Assembly: GCF_003863965.1 (NCBI RefSeq)
Contig: NZ_RRCN01000001.1
Span: forward strand, 7,499,071 to 7,563,070
Source: Paenibacillus oralis
GTDB taxonomy: Bacteria > Bacillota > Bacilli > Paenibacillales > Paenibacillaceae
Length of the DNA stretch: 64,000 bases
Reading direction: 5' to 3'
Made by a program: the position numbers and the translations under genes. A model generated the notes under the pieces. That model was not told the DNA's origin. It ran no database searches and was given only the letters and a program-made list of their open reading frames with translations. Each line of letters begins with the position of its first letter. Within the stretch, counting starts at the first letter, position 1. This document shows positions 16,695-25,423 of the stretch, one piece after another.

Positions 16695-17195
16695 TTATTT
16701 AACCTCCTCTATCGACTCATCCTTCATTTTGACACGAAGGAGTCGAAGTGCTTGATATAGTCGCGTTTTTATGGTGTTTACATTTTCATCAAGAACTTCA
16801 GAAATTTCTTCTATTTTCATATCTTCAAAATATCGAAGTACAATCACACTTCGATATTTAGGCGGTAAATCATCCAATGCTCTTTCTAAATCAATATCGT
16901 GATAAGCATCATCCGTTCCAGGGCTAACAGACTCCAACACTTCCTTATCCAAGATATAAACCTTATTTTGTTTCCTCAAAAAATCTAAGGAAATGTTGAC
17001 CACAATTCGATAAAACCAACTCTTCATTGCTCCAGGATTTTTAATGGTTCGTATTGATGAAATCGCCTTGTGTATCGAATCTTGAACGATATCTAAAGCG
17101 TCATCCGGGTTTTTTACGTAGCTATAAGCTAATCGATAAATACTTTCTTTATTTTCTGTTACATACCGAATAAATAAGTTCTCCAATTTTCCCAT
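16695..17195 (-). CDS. sigV: ECF RNA polymerase sigma factor, SigV-like
   Basis: About 166 residues. Region 2 (YRLAYSYVKNPDDALDIVQDSIHKA, then SWFYRIVVNISLDFLRK) and region 4 (DLPPKYRSVIVLRYFEDMKIEEISEVLDENVNTIKTRLYQALR) are complete. I prefer ATG 17195, which has AGGAG about 10 nt upstream, over the longer frame to 17246. The upstream text repeats AGGAGTCTTTTATT twice, a small tandem duplication of the ribosome binding region. It is co-transcribed with the anti-sigma gene. No convincing autoregulatory ECF promoter (AAC and CGTC at the usual spacing) was found upstream. Confidence 0.88.
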   Translation of the reverse strand: MGKLENLFIRYVTENKESIYRLAYSYVKNPDDALDIVQDSIHKAISSIRTIKNPGAMKSWFYRIVVNISLDFLRKQNKVYILDKEVLESVSPGTDDAYHDIDLERALDDLPPKYRSVIVLRYFEDMKIEEISEVLDENVNTIKTRLYQALRLLRVKMKDESIEEVK

Positions 17196-17472
17196 TAATA
17201 AAAGACTCCTTCTGGTAAATAAAAGACTCCTTTTGATGCGCATCAATCATTGTCATATATTTTATAGACGTATTACGTAGCATAAAAAGTTTTTTAAGTA
17301 ATCAAATAACGAAGAATAGAGCAGGCTTTTCCTTGTTATAAGAAAAAACTGCTTCTGAATTTCAAAACATAAATGATTATCGCCTGTTTTTTTGATCATT
17401 CTTAAGGGTGTAAATCCGCAAAAAGCACTTGTATGGGGGCAACCTTTGGTATTGAGCCTTAATTTTAGTCGC

Positions 17473-18534
17473 TTAATTGGGCTTTGATTTTTTGTGATAA
17501 GCCAGGACTAAGGCAAATATCAACAGTAAAAAGCCATAACCATAAAAGACTTTTGTAAAACGTTCATACACTTGGTTATCCCAAAACCAGAGGATAGAGC
17601 CTATGTAAGTCATTACCGAAACAGGAATAACGAATTTTTTATAAGATTGCAGTATAAGCAATCGGGATAACGCCTGACATGCGGCTAACTGTAACAAATA
17701 AATCCGCAAAAAGCTACTGACTGTCATAACGTACATACTGTATATATCTACTCTCTGAAAAAATCCAAATCGAGCCATCTTTACGGCATTATGCATTGGG
17801 TAGTCCAGTTTCTCAACAAGTGGATAATCAAATAGCGCTATGATTGAGATCAGACTGACAATACTGAGAATAGATACAAATAAAATGACAGTAAAAATCC
17901 CATAAACTCCTTTTTTTGTTGAACCAAGCGTTACTGGAATAAATAAGAACGCCGTTAACTCAGTCCACATTGAGAGATAAAGTATCCCACCTAACCACAC
18001 TGATGTCCATCCATCAGCTAAAACAGGAAGGATTTGCGAATATTGCTTCATTTCCATAAGCCCTAAACTCATACCAGAGCCTGTAATGAAGGAAAGACAT
18101 ACAAATAAGACAGCTAAATTTCCAACACTTCTCAAACTTTTATGTATAGAGAAAACAACAAGAAAGATAAAGGCAAGCCCAATTGCCCATTTAGGGGTTT
18201 CCGGTAAAAATACGGTTACAATAAATTGCTGCAAATTAACTAATGCAGCAATTGCCGCTATTAAAAAATAAAAAACAAAAACTATCATTATTATTTTTTT
18301 TGATAACGTATCTTTATTGTGGAATTCGTCCCTTTGATTTATTCTACTTCGTATGAAGAGGACCATCCCTCCAATAAAGCAACCTACTGGTATGCTTACT
18401 AGTACGGAAAGCCAACTATCTCTCCCAGAAATCTCGAGTTCTGCCTTGACCAGTATAAAGTGCCCTACTAATGTTAAAGATGATATTAGTAAACACACCC
18501 ATTGTTTCAAGGTAAATGCTGTCTTTTCCAACAC
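17473..18534 (-). CDS. GerB-family spore germination permease
   Basis: About 353 residues with roughly ten membrane segments; a member of the endospore germination permease family (APC superfamily) that forms the nutrient-sensing part of a germinant receptor in the spore inner membrane. GTG 18534 is preferred (AAGGA 6 nt upstream); TTG 18540 and 18531 are alternatives. It is the last gene of a gerA-gerC-gerB operon and is separated from gerC by about 13 nt. Confidence 0.88.
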   Translation of the reverse strand: MLEKTAFTLKQWVCLLISSLTLVGHFILVKAELEISGRDSWLSVLVSIPVGCFIGGMVLFIRSRINQRDEFHNKDTLSKKIIMIVFVFYFLIAAIAALVNLQQFIVTVFLPETPKWAIGLAFIFLVVFSIHKSLRSVGNLAVLFVCLSFITGSGMSLGLMEMKQYSQILPVLADGWTSVWLGGILYLSMWTELTAFLFIPVTLGSTKKGVYGIFTVILFVSILSIVSLISIIALFDYPLVEKLDYPMHNAVKMARFGFFQRVDIYSMYVMTVSSFLRIYLLQLAACQALSRLLILQSYKKFVIPVSVMTYIGSILWFWDNQVYERFTKVFYGYGFLLLIFALVLAYHKKSKPN

Positions 18535-18547
18535 AATCAATCCTTAA

Positions 18548-19675
18548 TTAGTTATTTAGATATAAACCGTTTTGAAGTAGTTTCACTTGGACATCGGTTT
18601 CAATGTCAGTACTCACAAATATTTCTTGCCAGTCTGTTTTAATGTTTTTCCATGTACTTGGATATTTCCTAAATACATTTTTCCAAATGCCAAAAATATC
18701 AGCTCTGCTTAGTTGCGCCCGTTTTAGCGCATGTTGAATTTCATTTATTATTACATTTTGAACTTCATCTTGAATTTGGTAAAATTCCTTTACGGTCAAG
18801 GAGTGTGATTCATGGTATTCACCTATATTTCCCTCTACCTTGACATAAATTTTAATTTTTAGTTTGTCTTCTTTGTCGTAGTAAGACTCAATTTTTGTAT
18901 TTGAGTTAATCACTTCAAAGGAAGAAAATGGACTATCCTTCTGGCTGCGAAAATTAATGATTCGGCCTTTTACTTTATTGGTGATCCACATAAGCCCTCG
19001 TGACTCGGTGATATTCATATCCTGTACTACTTTACCGTCTTTAATTAAGCATGTTTTATAAATTTCAAAATTCTCACCATCTGTTTTAATCGCGGCTATA
19101 TATCCGTTTTTGTGGTTAACCTCCATGAATTGCAAATAATCATATATTTGAATAGCCGGAAAAGCCCCCATTAAATCCATGGAATCCATGGCATCATAAA
19201 TCTGTATAGAAAGTAGTGGTGATAATGATTCTTTGGTGTTTAACAATTTTGATGCAGAGCCATCAACAACAACAAGCCAAATTTTGAAATTCAATTCATG
19301 ATCCCTGCGAAAGAAATCGAGGGATTCAAAACCTTCTTTTTTAACTAATTTATCCCCCAGTGCAATATACTGTAAATGTTTATAGTTTAGTTTATATCCC
19401 GACTTGGCTATGGCATTTCGAATTGCCTCAAAAACGGTCTTTCCCCTACTTTCTAATACGTACTTTTTTGCTTCACCAGACTTCGAAGGGACTAAGACTG
19501 AATATGTGAGTAAGTATTGGCCATTCTCAGTAACGTCTATACCAACAGCCCCTACCCATCTCGTCTGATTTATTTCGATGTTGTTCCAGCACCCCGAAAG
19601 TAACACGATGTTTACCGAGAGCAATGTCAATCGTATGATTTGAGTAAAAAAGTTATTCGTGACCTTACCCTCCAA
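18548..19675 (-). CDS. Ger(x)C-family spore germination lipoprotein
   Basis: 375 residues. Signal region TLLSVNIVLLSGCW has a lipobox Cys, followed by the typical NNIEIN....VGAVGIDVTENGQYLLTYSVLVPS. GerC proteins are lipoproteins of the germinant receptor on the outer face of the spore inner membrane. The start is uncertain: TTG 19675 overlaps the GGAGGG that should be its ribosome binding site and no ATG or GTG follows before the signal peptide. Confidence 0.88.
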   Translation of the reverse strand: MEGKVTNNFFTQIIRLTLLSVNIVLLSGCWNNIEINQTRWVGAVGIDVTENGQYLLTYSVLVPSKSGEAKKYVLESRGKTVFEAIRNAIAKSGYKLNYKHLQYIALGDKLVKKEGFESLDFFRRDHELNFKIWLVVVDGSASKLLNTKESLSPLLSIQIYDAMDSMDLMGAFPAIQIYDYLQFMEVNHKNGYIAAIKTDGENFEIYKTCLIKDGKVVQDMNITESRGLMWITNKVKGRIINFRSQKDSPFSSFEVINSNTKIESYYDKEDKLKIKIYVKVEGNIGEYHESHSLTVKEFYQIQDEVQNVIINEIQHALKRAQLSRADIFGIWKNVFRKYPSTWKNIKTDWQEIFVSTDIETDVQVKLLQNGLYLNN

Positions 19676-19697
19676 TCAGTACAGCATTTAATACTGT

Positions 19698-21182
19698 TTA
19701 GATTCTCGATTTCTTAAGTAAGGAGACGAAGGGGAACCGGACCAAAAAATCTTTCCAACCTCTCCTACGTATAGGCATAATTGGTTTCATGTAATGGGAA
19801 CCAAAAGAATGTGTATCACCTAATGTTATAAATAAGGCAATAAGCATTATAAATAATCCATAAAGCCCGAAAATACTCGTGCCTATTAAAAAAAGCAGTC
19901 TGAGGATAGAAACTAACTCGAGCAGTGCTGGCGTAATGAACGATGTAATGCCGGCAGCAGCAATTATAATAACAGTTGATGCTCCAATTAGCCCCGCGCT
20001 GACAGCTGCTTCTCCAATTACCAGTGTCCCGACAATACTCAGTGCTTGGCCGATATTTCGAGGCATTCGAATACCTGACTCGCGAATCCATTCAAAAAGG
20101 ATAATAATCAACAGCATTTCTATAGATAATGGGAACGGTCTTCCTTCTCTCTCTCCTGTAAAAGTAACTAACAGGTTTGTAGGAATTAATTCATCTGAAA
20201 AGTTTGCCACTGCAATATAGAGAGCCGGCAGCACACAAGATGTAACTGTCCCCAAATACCTTAGTATACGATTTAGGCTTGAGAACAAAGGTCTTGCGTA
20301 ATAATCATCAGCTGTTTCAAAAAATTCTTTAAGTAAGACAGGGACAAGAAGTACACCCGGACTCCCATCAACCATTATGGCAATTTTACCCTCAAACAGC
20401 TTTGCAGCAGCGATGTCCGGTTTTTCAGTTCGGTAAACTGTTGGAAAAAGAGAAAGAGGTCTGTTCTCAAGCCATTGTTCAATAAAGCCGGAATCCAATA
20501 CAGCATCCACTTTTATTTGCGATAGCTTGTTGCGTATAACCTCAACCTTTGTATGATCGGCAACTCCATACATATATATTATTGAAACAGCCGTTTTACT
20601 CTTTTCCCCAATTTGGATGGATTCAATATGCAAGTTCTTATTTTTAATTATTTTTTTTATTAATGCCAAATTCGTCTGTAAGCTTTCAATAAAACCTTCG
20701 TGGGATCCTCTAAGCGATCCTTCAACTGTCGGTTCGGATATCTGACGCCCTTTACTGCTTCTTGCGTCGACGATAATTGCCGTTGCTTCTCCATTAAACA
20801 AAATTAGAGACTTACCCTCATAAAGTGCAGAAATAGTACTGCTTAGCTCCGATTCTTTGTTTATCGTTGCGACAGAAATTACAGAGTTATAAATGTCCTC
20901 TGTGGAAGTCGAATCTGTTTCTTCTTTAAGTGTCATTAGCGGTTTTAAAACATATTCATTTAAAACGGACTCATCAATCATTCCGTCCAGGAATAATAAT
21001 GCTCCTTTACCTGAATTTCCAAAGAAGAATTTTCGAATACGAAGATCCTGACGATTTCTAAGCTCGTCTCGAATGAAGGCAAGATTTTTATCAATAGATG
21101 TACTCATTCGAACAGAATCATTTGATTTCAATTGAGCTCTAATCTCTTTACTCCTTAGGAATCGTTTTAACTTTCTAGACAC
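19698..21182 (-). CDS. GerA-family spore germination protein
   Basis: 494 residues from GTG 21182 with AGGGGGT upstream. A soluble N-terminal domain (about 1-285, with DLR IRKFFFGNSGKGALLFLDG) is followed by the conserved RPLSLFPTVYRTEKPD and EGKIAIMVDGSPGVLLVP and then about five membrane segments with PRNIGQALSIVGTLVIGEAAVSAGL, the family signature. It is the A subunit of the germinant receptor encoded with the two genes downstream. Which germinant it senses cannot be read from sequence. Confidence 0.92.
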   Translation of the reverse strand: MSRKLKRFLRSKEIRAQLKSNDSVRMSTSIDKNLAFIRDELRNRQDLRIRKFFFGNSGKGALLFLDGMIDESVLNEYVLKPLMTLKEETDSTSTEDIYNSVISVATINKESELSSTISALYEGKSLILFNGEATAIIVDARSSKGRQISEPTVEGSLRGSHEGFIESLQTNLALIKKIIKNKNLHIESIQIGEKSKTAVSIIYMYGVADHTKVEVIRNKLSQIKVDAVLDSGFIEQWLENRPLSLFPTVYRTEKPDIAAAKLFEGKIAIMVDGSPGVLLVPVLLKEFFETADDYYARPLFSSLNRILRYLGTVTSCVLPALYIAVANFSDELIPTNLLVTFTGEREGRPFPLSIEMLLIIILFEWIRESGIRMPRNIGQALSIVGTLVIGEAAVSAGLIGASTVIIIAAAGITSFITPALLELVSILRLLFLIGTSIFGLYGLFIMLIALFITLGDTHSFGSHYMKPIMPIRRRGWKDFLVRFPFVSLLKKSRI

Positions 21183-21240
21183 GTTAACACCCCCTATGAT
21201 TGTACAGTTTCTCCTGAAAAGAATGATTTATTCCAGCAAC

Positions 21241-21283
21241 CAAAAAGAGGGGGCAAACACAGTCGAAGTATCTATGCGCCCCC
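21241..21283 (-). terminator. Terminator at the end of the Nit1C-variant operon
   Basis: On the minus strand GGGGGC (21283-21278) pairs with GCCCCC (21254-21249) around a 23-nt loop and is followed by TCTTTTTGG. It lies 40 nt after the last gene of the ten-gene operon. Confidence 0.6.
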
Positions 21284-21322
21284 ACCAAACATTGTTATGA
21301 AGTTAACCATTGAATATGATCA

Positions 21323-22309
21323 TTAATCACCATCCATTTGCCGCAGTTCTTGAGATCGACCAATCCTCCTGACTAAAACCCCCGCCGTGCTTACGACAAC
21401 CAGCACATCGTCAACGCCCTCCACTTTTACCTCCAGTTCGGTTTCGTTAATTATCGTAACCTTTCTGCCGCTGCGCTCTTCCATCTCCCTTCCTCTTTGC
21501 TCTCTTCTTACTTGCTCCCATACATCCCAGCTCCCCAAATCCCGCCATTTCCCTTCAAATGGCAGCATAATGATATCCCTTGTCCGCTGAAGTACTTTGT
21601 AGTCAAAGCTTATCTGTTCCAGTTCATGAAATCGCCTGGAGATCATACTGCTATCCAGTTCAAAACCATCCTGCTCCAGCAAGTGCACTAAGGTGGAGCG
21701 CGTTACGGCCGCAGCGCCGCAATTCCACCAGCCGCCCTGGGCTACGAGCGCCATTGCCTCATTCTGGAGAGGTTTCTCGACAAATCGTTCAACTGTCATA
21801 TATTCGCATCGTTGCGAATTATCTTTGGCGCCGGTAACGATATAACCGAATCGTTCTGACGCTCCCGTCGGCTTAGTTCCGATCAGAGCCAGCTTAGCGC
21901 CTGACCGAATCAAGGATGGCTCAAGTTTCCACAGCAGATCGAAAAAATCATCCTCAACGTAAAAATCGGCGGGCAAAACAAGAAACATTTCATCCGCCTG
22001 ATTGAGCGAATTCAAGGAGGCCGCCGCATAGACAATCGCTGGATAGGTACCGCGCCCTGAAGGTTCGACAAGATAAGGGACCGAATCACCTAACTGCTCA
22101 AGCAGGATTTTCCTCTGATCAGGTCCAATCAATATGCAAGCGAAGCGGGAGAGCCCGCTTCGCTGAAGTTGATGCCATATACGCTGGATTGCCGAATATT
22201 TCTTTCCGCCGCTTTCAAATAATGGGATAAATGGCTTGGTCCGGCCCGGATACGAAAGCGGCCATAACCTACTTCCCTTGCCTCCGCAAAGCAGAATAAT
22301 TTTCAACAA
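21323..22309 (-). CDS. Mannose-1-phosphate guanylyltransferase-like sugar nucleotidyltransferase
   Basis: 328 residues. The N-terminus IILLCGGKGSRLWPLSYPGRTKPF is the nucleotide-binding signature of ManC-type enzymes, which make GDP-mannose (or a related NDP-sugar) from GTP and sugar-1-phosphate. Further family marks: LPADFYVEDD, GYIVTG, ERFVEKP, WNCGAAAVTRS and WRDLGSWDVW. The usual C-terminal isomerase domain is absent. It is the last gene of the operon, 4 nt after the FMN reductase. With a glycosyltransferase in the same operon, a sugar-bearing product is likely. The exact nucleotide and sugar are inferred. Confidence 0.82.
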   Translation of the reverse strand: MLKIILLCGGKGSRLWPLSYPGRTKPFIPLFESGGKKYSAIQRIWHQLQRSGLSRFACILIGPDQRKILLEQLGDSVPYLVEPSGRGTYPAIVYAAASLNSLNQADEMFLVLPADFYVEDDFFDLLWKLEPSLIRSGAKLALIGTKPTGASERFGYIVTGAKDNSQRCEYMTVERFVEKPLQNEAMALVAQGGWWNCGAAAVTRSTLVHLLEQDGFELDSSMISRRFHELEQISFDYKVLQRTRDIIMLPFEGKWRDLGSWDVWEQVRREQRGREMEERSGRKVTIINETELEVKVEGVDDVLVVVSTAGVLVRRIGRSQELRQMDGD

Positions 22310-22313
22310 TCCA

Positions 22314-22865
22314 TCACACTCCTTGCGATACGCTTGTCAGCGCCCCCGACATATGCACGATCTGCGCGGCAAGCGAATCCATTCTCTTCAGCACATCCAG
22401 ATCAGAAATTTCATTTTGACCGTTAAAATGATCACGGTGAGCGTAGACATAGTCCGGCGCAGTGTAAGCTTTGAAATAACCGGCGATCGGCTTGAGTTGA
22501 TTTTCAATGACGAGAAAATGCTGATAAGTGCCCCCTGTCCCGACAAATCCAACAACCTTGCCACGAAAAGCAGTGGCCGGGAGCAAGTCGAATAAATTTT
22601 TCAGTGCCCCGGACAATGACGCTTGAAAGATAGGTGTGCCGATCACATAGCAATCGGCTGCGATAATTTTCTCAATCGCTTGCTGCGTACTTTCATTATA
22701 ATGAGCCCGATCGCGGCCATCGCACAGCTCGAGCGCATAGTTCCTTAAGTCCATCACTTCCGTCTGAAGCGCCGGATTTAGCCGCGCTGCGCGATCCACT
22801 ACACCACTCACTAGTGTTAAAGTTTTCGTTCCCATTAATGTTCCAGAAATGCCTAGTAGCTTCAT
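22314..22865 (-). CDS. NADPH-dependent FMN reductase-like flavoprotein
   Basis: 183 residues from ATG 22865 (AGGAG 7 nt upstream; the longer frame to 22904 lies in the nitrilase gene). Flavodoxin-like fold: LLGISGTLMGTKTLTLV (phosphate loop), VIGTPIFQASLSGALKNLFDLLP (FMN contact) and GFVGTGGTYQHF. Such enzymes reduce FMN with NADPH or act as quinone/azo reductases. Known Nit1C sets instead carry a large FAD oxidoreductase; this enzyme may provide the redox step or reduced flavin here. It is 4 nt after the nitrilase gene. Confidence 0.85.
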   Translation of the reverse strand: MKLLGISGTLMGTKTLTLVSGVVDRAARLNPALQTEVMDLRNYALELCDGRDRAHYNESTQQAIEKIIAADCYVIGTPIFQASLSGALKNLFDLLPATAFRGKVVGFVGTGGTYQHFLVIENQLKPIAGYFKAYTAPDYVYAHRDHFNGQNEISDLDVLKRMDSLAAQIVHMSGALTSVSQGV

Positions 22866-22869
22866 CCCT

Positions 22870-24468
22870 TTACTCCTTCCTATCCGACTGCACCAATTGA
22901 TCATACAAATGAGTTTTTAAGCGCCGCATAAAAGGGCGGCCTCGGGCTATGCGTATTTCCTCCAGAGAGAAGCGATGTCCGAAAGCTTCCCCCTCCATCC
23001 TTCCTTCGAGGTGAACTTGACGGTGTAAAAACAGCAAGCTCTGGTCGGATTCGGGTGGAGCGGCCATAGCCAGAACAGCGTCGTTCTCGAACGCCCAGAT
23101 TCGCCGCATCCATACCTCTCCTCTTTCCGAACCATTGCTGCTGACCGCAATAATGTCTGCACCTTGCTTCGCCAGTATCCGGAACGATTCTGGATACCCT
23201 GCGTCTTCCCCTGTCAGTATGCCAACTCTGGCGAATGGCAGCTCGAAGGTTCGAAATGCCGTCTGGCCACCTAACGCATCAAGCTGTACGGCATCCGAAT
23301 GAACAACGTGCGCCAGGCCGATTTGACCCTCCGGTCCGACAAGATAAATGCTTCTCTTCAGGTCCGCCACGCCGGATTCTACAAGCGCCGCCACAAGATA
23401 ACTGCCGTATTCTTCGGCGAGATGGCCAAGCCCGGTCAACATGCTGGCCTTACCTTCTTGCATCGGATCGAGCCTCAGTTCCGGAAGAACAATGATCCGC
23501 CGCTCCGACTGTCGCTGCAGTGCCTCGACTCGGCGCAGGGATGCGTCAACCGCTTCCACAGTCTCGCCATCCTCACTCCGGTGCGGAACGAGGATTACAT
23601 CGAAGGGTTGCTGCACAGAGATGCGCCTTGTCTCTCCCTCCTGCCATAAGTAGGGATGAAGCAGCAATTCCTGATAAGCTTGGGGACGTCTCCCCTTCAA
23701 CTGGCGACGTCGCCGTTCACCGCTTGCTTTGACAACGCCGTAGACGATCCCTTCACCGGATACCTTAGATTGTTGTACCTCCCCATTGGGACTAATAATG
23801 CCGCTTCCGCCTGTAAATTGTGCGCCTCGCTCCAGGTCGGACCGGTTGGCCGCTATCCAATTGACGCCATTCTCCCAAGCCCTTAAGCGCCAAGTGTTGC
23901 TGGGCGGATTATTCCCGCCCCCCACCCAATTGGTCGGAAAAGCCACGATATCGGCTTCTTGTAGCGCCGCAAGCCGGGACGGCTCAAAGTACATGGCATC
24001 CATGCAGATCAGCATGGCGATTTTGCCAAGCGGGGTATGGTAAACTTGGACGCCTTCTCCTCCCTCGCGCGCCCACCTGGGATCCGCGGCGAATAAATGG
24101 GTTTTGCGATAGACGCCGATAACACCATGCGGACCAATCAAAACTGCGCTGTTGTAGTAGGCGCCCGTTTTGAGATCAAGCTCCGGTAAACCGACTACGG
24201 CGTAACAATCATAGCGGCTGGTCATCTCAAGCAGCGCATTCGTCGTTGGTCCGGGGATCGGCTCCACGAACGGGGAGATTTCCTCCCGACTCTCCCATAC
24301 ATAGCCGCTCGACGCCATTTCCGGAAACACGATAAGCTTTGCGCCGTGTGCAGCAGCCTCCCGCAGGAGCGCGGCCATCGCTTGCCGATTGCGCTCGGGC
24401 ACTCCATGCACTGGATGAAATTGAACGGCCGCCGCTATCCATTCCCTACTACTGTCCTTAGATGTCAT
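22870..24468 (-). CDS. Tandem-domain carbon-nitrogen hydrolase (nitrilase superfamily), second half inactive
   Basis: 532 residues with two nitrilase domains. Domain 1 (about 10-265) has the full catalytic set: Glu50 in VFPEMASSGY, Lys122 in YRKTHL and Cys155 in LICMDAMYFEP. Domain 2 (about 285-510) keeps the Glu (VLPELRLDP), but the Lys position reads AHVVHSD and the Cys position ILTGEDAGYPES, so both are lost. The superfamily cleaves nitriles or amides. ATG 24468 overlaps the AIR-synthase-like gene by 11 nt. Canonical Nit1C nitrilases are single-domain; this is an odd form. Substrate unknown; nitrile or amide in the pathway product is an inference. Confidence 0.88.
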   Translation of the reverse strand: MTSKDSSREWIAAAVQFHPVHGVPERNRQAMAALLREAAAHGAKLIVFPEMASSGYVWESREEISPFVEPIPGPTTNALLEMTSRYDCYAVVGLPELDLKTGAYYNSAVLIGPHGVIGVYRKTHLFAADPRWAREGGEGVQVYHTPLGKIAMLICMDAMYFEPSRLAALQEADIVAFPTNWVGGGNNPPSNTWRLRAWENGVNWIAANRSDLERGAQFTGGSGIISPNGEVQQSKVSGEGIVYGVVKASGERRRRQLKGRRPQAYQELLLHPYLWQEGETRRISVQQPFDVILVPHRSEDGETVEAVDASLRRVEALQRQSERRIIVLPELRLDPMQEGKASMLTGLGHLAEEYGSYLVAALVESGVADLKRSIYLVGPEGQIGLAHVVHSDAVQLDALGGQTAFRTFELPFARVGILTGEDAGYPESFRILAKQGADIIAVSSNGSERGEVWMRRIWAFENDAVLAMAAPPESDQSLLFLHRQVHLEGRMEGEAFGHRFSLEEIRIARGRPFMRRLKTHLYDQLVQSDRKE

Positions 24469-25423
24469 GGACCTTCCCCACCACCATTTCTTCCTTTAGC
24501 CAATCGATCAATACCGCCTCATCCTCTTCGTAACGAACGACAATGCGAGGATCGTCCGTAAGCTCACCGACAACGCAGGCCGTGATGCCTTCGCCGGCGA
24601 ATAATGCCACCAACGCATCGCAATGCTGCGGCTCAGCACTTAATACAAAACCGTAGCCCGGATACACCCGCAGCCACCATTCCCATTCCACCGCCTCCGG
24701 CTTTGGAATGCTTGTAATCCGGATAGACGCACCGCAGCCGGCGTTTTCGGCGAGCATGGCGATCGTGCCGAGTACGCCTGCATTACTGATATCCCGAGCC
24801 GCCACTGCCATTCCGGCCTCGGCCAACGCGGGTAGCAGTTCCAGCTTACGGCGAATCGACTCGGCAGAATGGAAGCTAGTACTGTCCCATTGGGGATAAT
24901 GCTTGACCTGACGACCGTTCAGATCAATCGCAACGATCAGCGAATGTCCTGGTCTTCCGCTTGTGCCGCGAAGTAGACGAGTTGCCCTGCCCAGTATAGC
25001 CGTGCCGACCCCTGCTGTAACGCCGGGCAAATAGTGGCCTCCAACCATAGGAACGCCCAGCTTACGGCATCCCTCCGCCATTCCTTCAGCAATGAGTACC
25101 GCCACCGCTTCGTCCGGAGCGCTCAGCAGATTGATCATTGCGGTTGGCCTGCCTCCCATCGCATAGATGTCGCTTACGCTAACCAGTACCGCGCAATAAC
25201 CTGCCCAGAAAGGCTCATCCCGGGCAAGCTCCGGTAGAATGCCGTCACCGGACAGGAGCAAATACCCGTCGCCATCCGGCAGCACTGCTGCGTCGTCTCC
25301 GATCGGGTCCAACATCCCTTCCGGAAAGGTAGGGAGCACCCGTAAAAGCGGCAGGATCTCACGCTTCCGTCGAATACCCGCAGACTGAACCAATTCCTCA
25401 ATCATTCGCGCCAACGCTTCCAT
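24458..25423 (-). CDS. AIR-synthase-like protein, Sll0787 family
   Basis: 321 residues of the PurM/ThiL/SelD-type ATP-binding fold: DPIGDDAAVLP (metal and ATP site), SVSDIYAMGGRPTAMINLLS and KLGVPMVGGHYLP, then ARDISNAGVLGTIAMLAENAGCGA. This matches the AIR-synthase-related family found beside nitrilases in cyanobacteria and mycobacteria. It probably activates a substrate by ATP-dependent phosphorylation or ring closure; the reaction is not known to me. It overlaps the glycosyltransferase gene by 26 nt and the nitrilase gene by 11 nt. Confidence 0.85.
   Translation of the reverse strand: MEALARMIEELVQSAGIRRKREILPLLRVLPTFPEGMLDPIGDDAAVLPDGDGYLLLSGDGILPELARDEPFWAGYCAVLVSVSDIYAMGGRPTAMINLLSAPDEAVAVLIAEGMAEGCRKLGVPMVGGHYLPGVTAGVGTAILGRATRLLRGTSGRPGHSLIVAIDLNGRQVKHYPQWDSTSFHSAESIRRKLELLPALAEAGMAVAARDISNAGVLGTIAMLAENAGCGASIRITSIPKPEAVEWEWWLRVYPGYGFVLSAEPQHCDALVALFAGEGITACVVGELTDDPRIVVRYEEDEAVLIDWLKEEMVVGKVHDI

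Noticed and set aside
17247..17330. SigV-type autoregulatory promoter (AAC ... CGTC) upstream of the sigma gene
   Set aside because: The nearest AAC is 18 nt from CGTC, not the usual 16-17, and the surrounding bases do not fit well.
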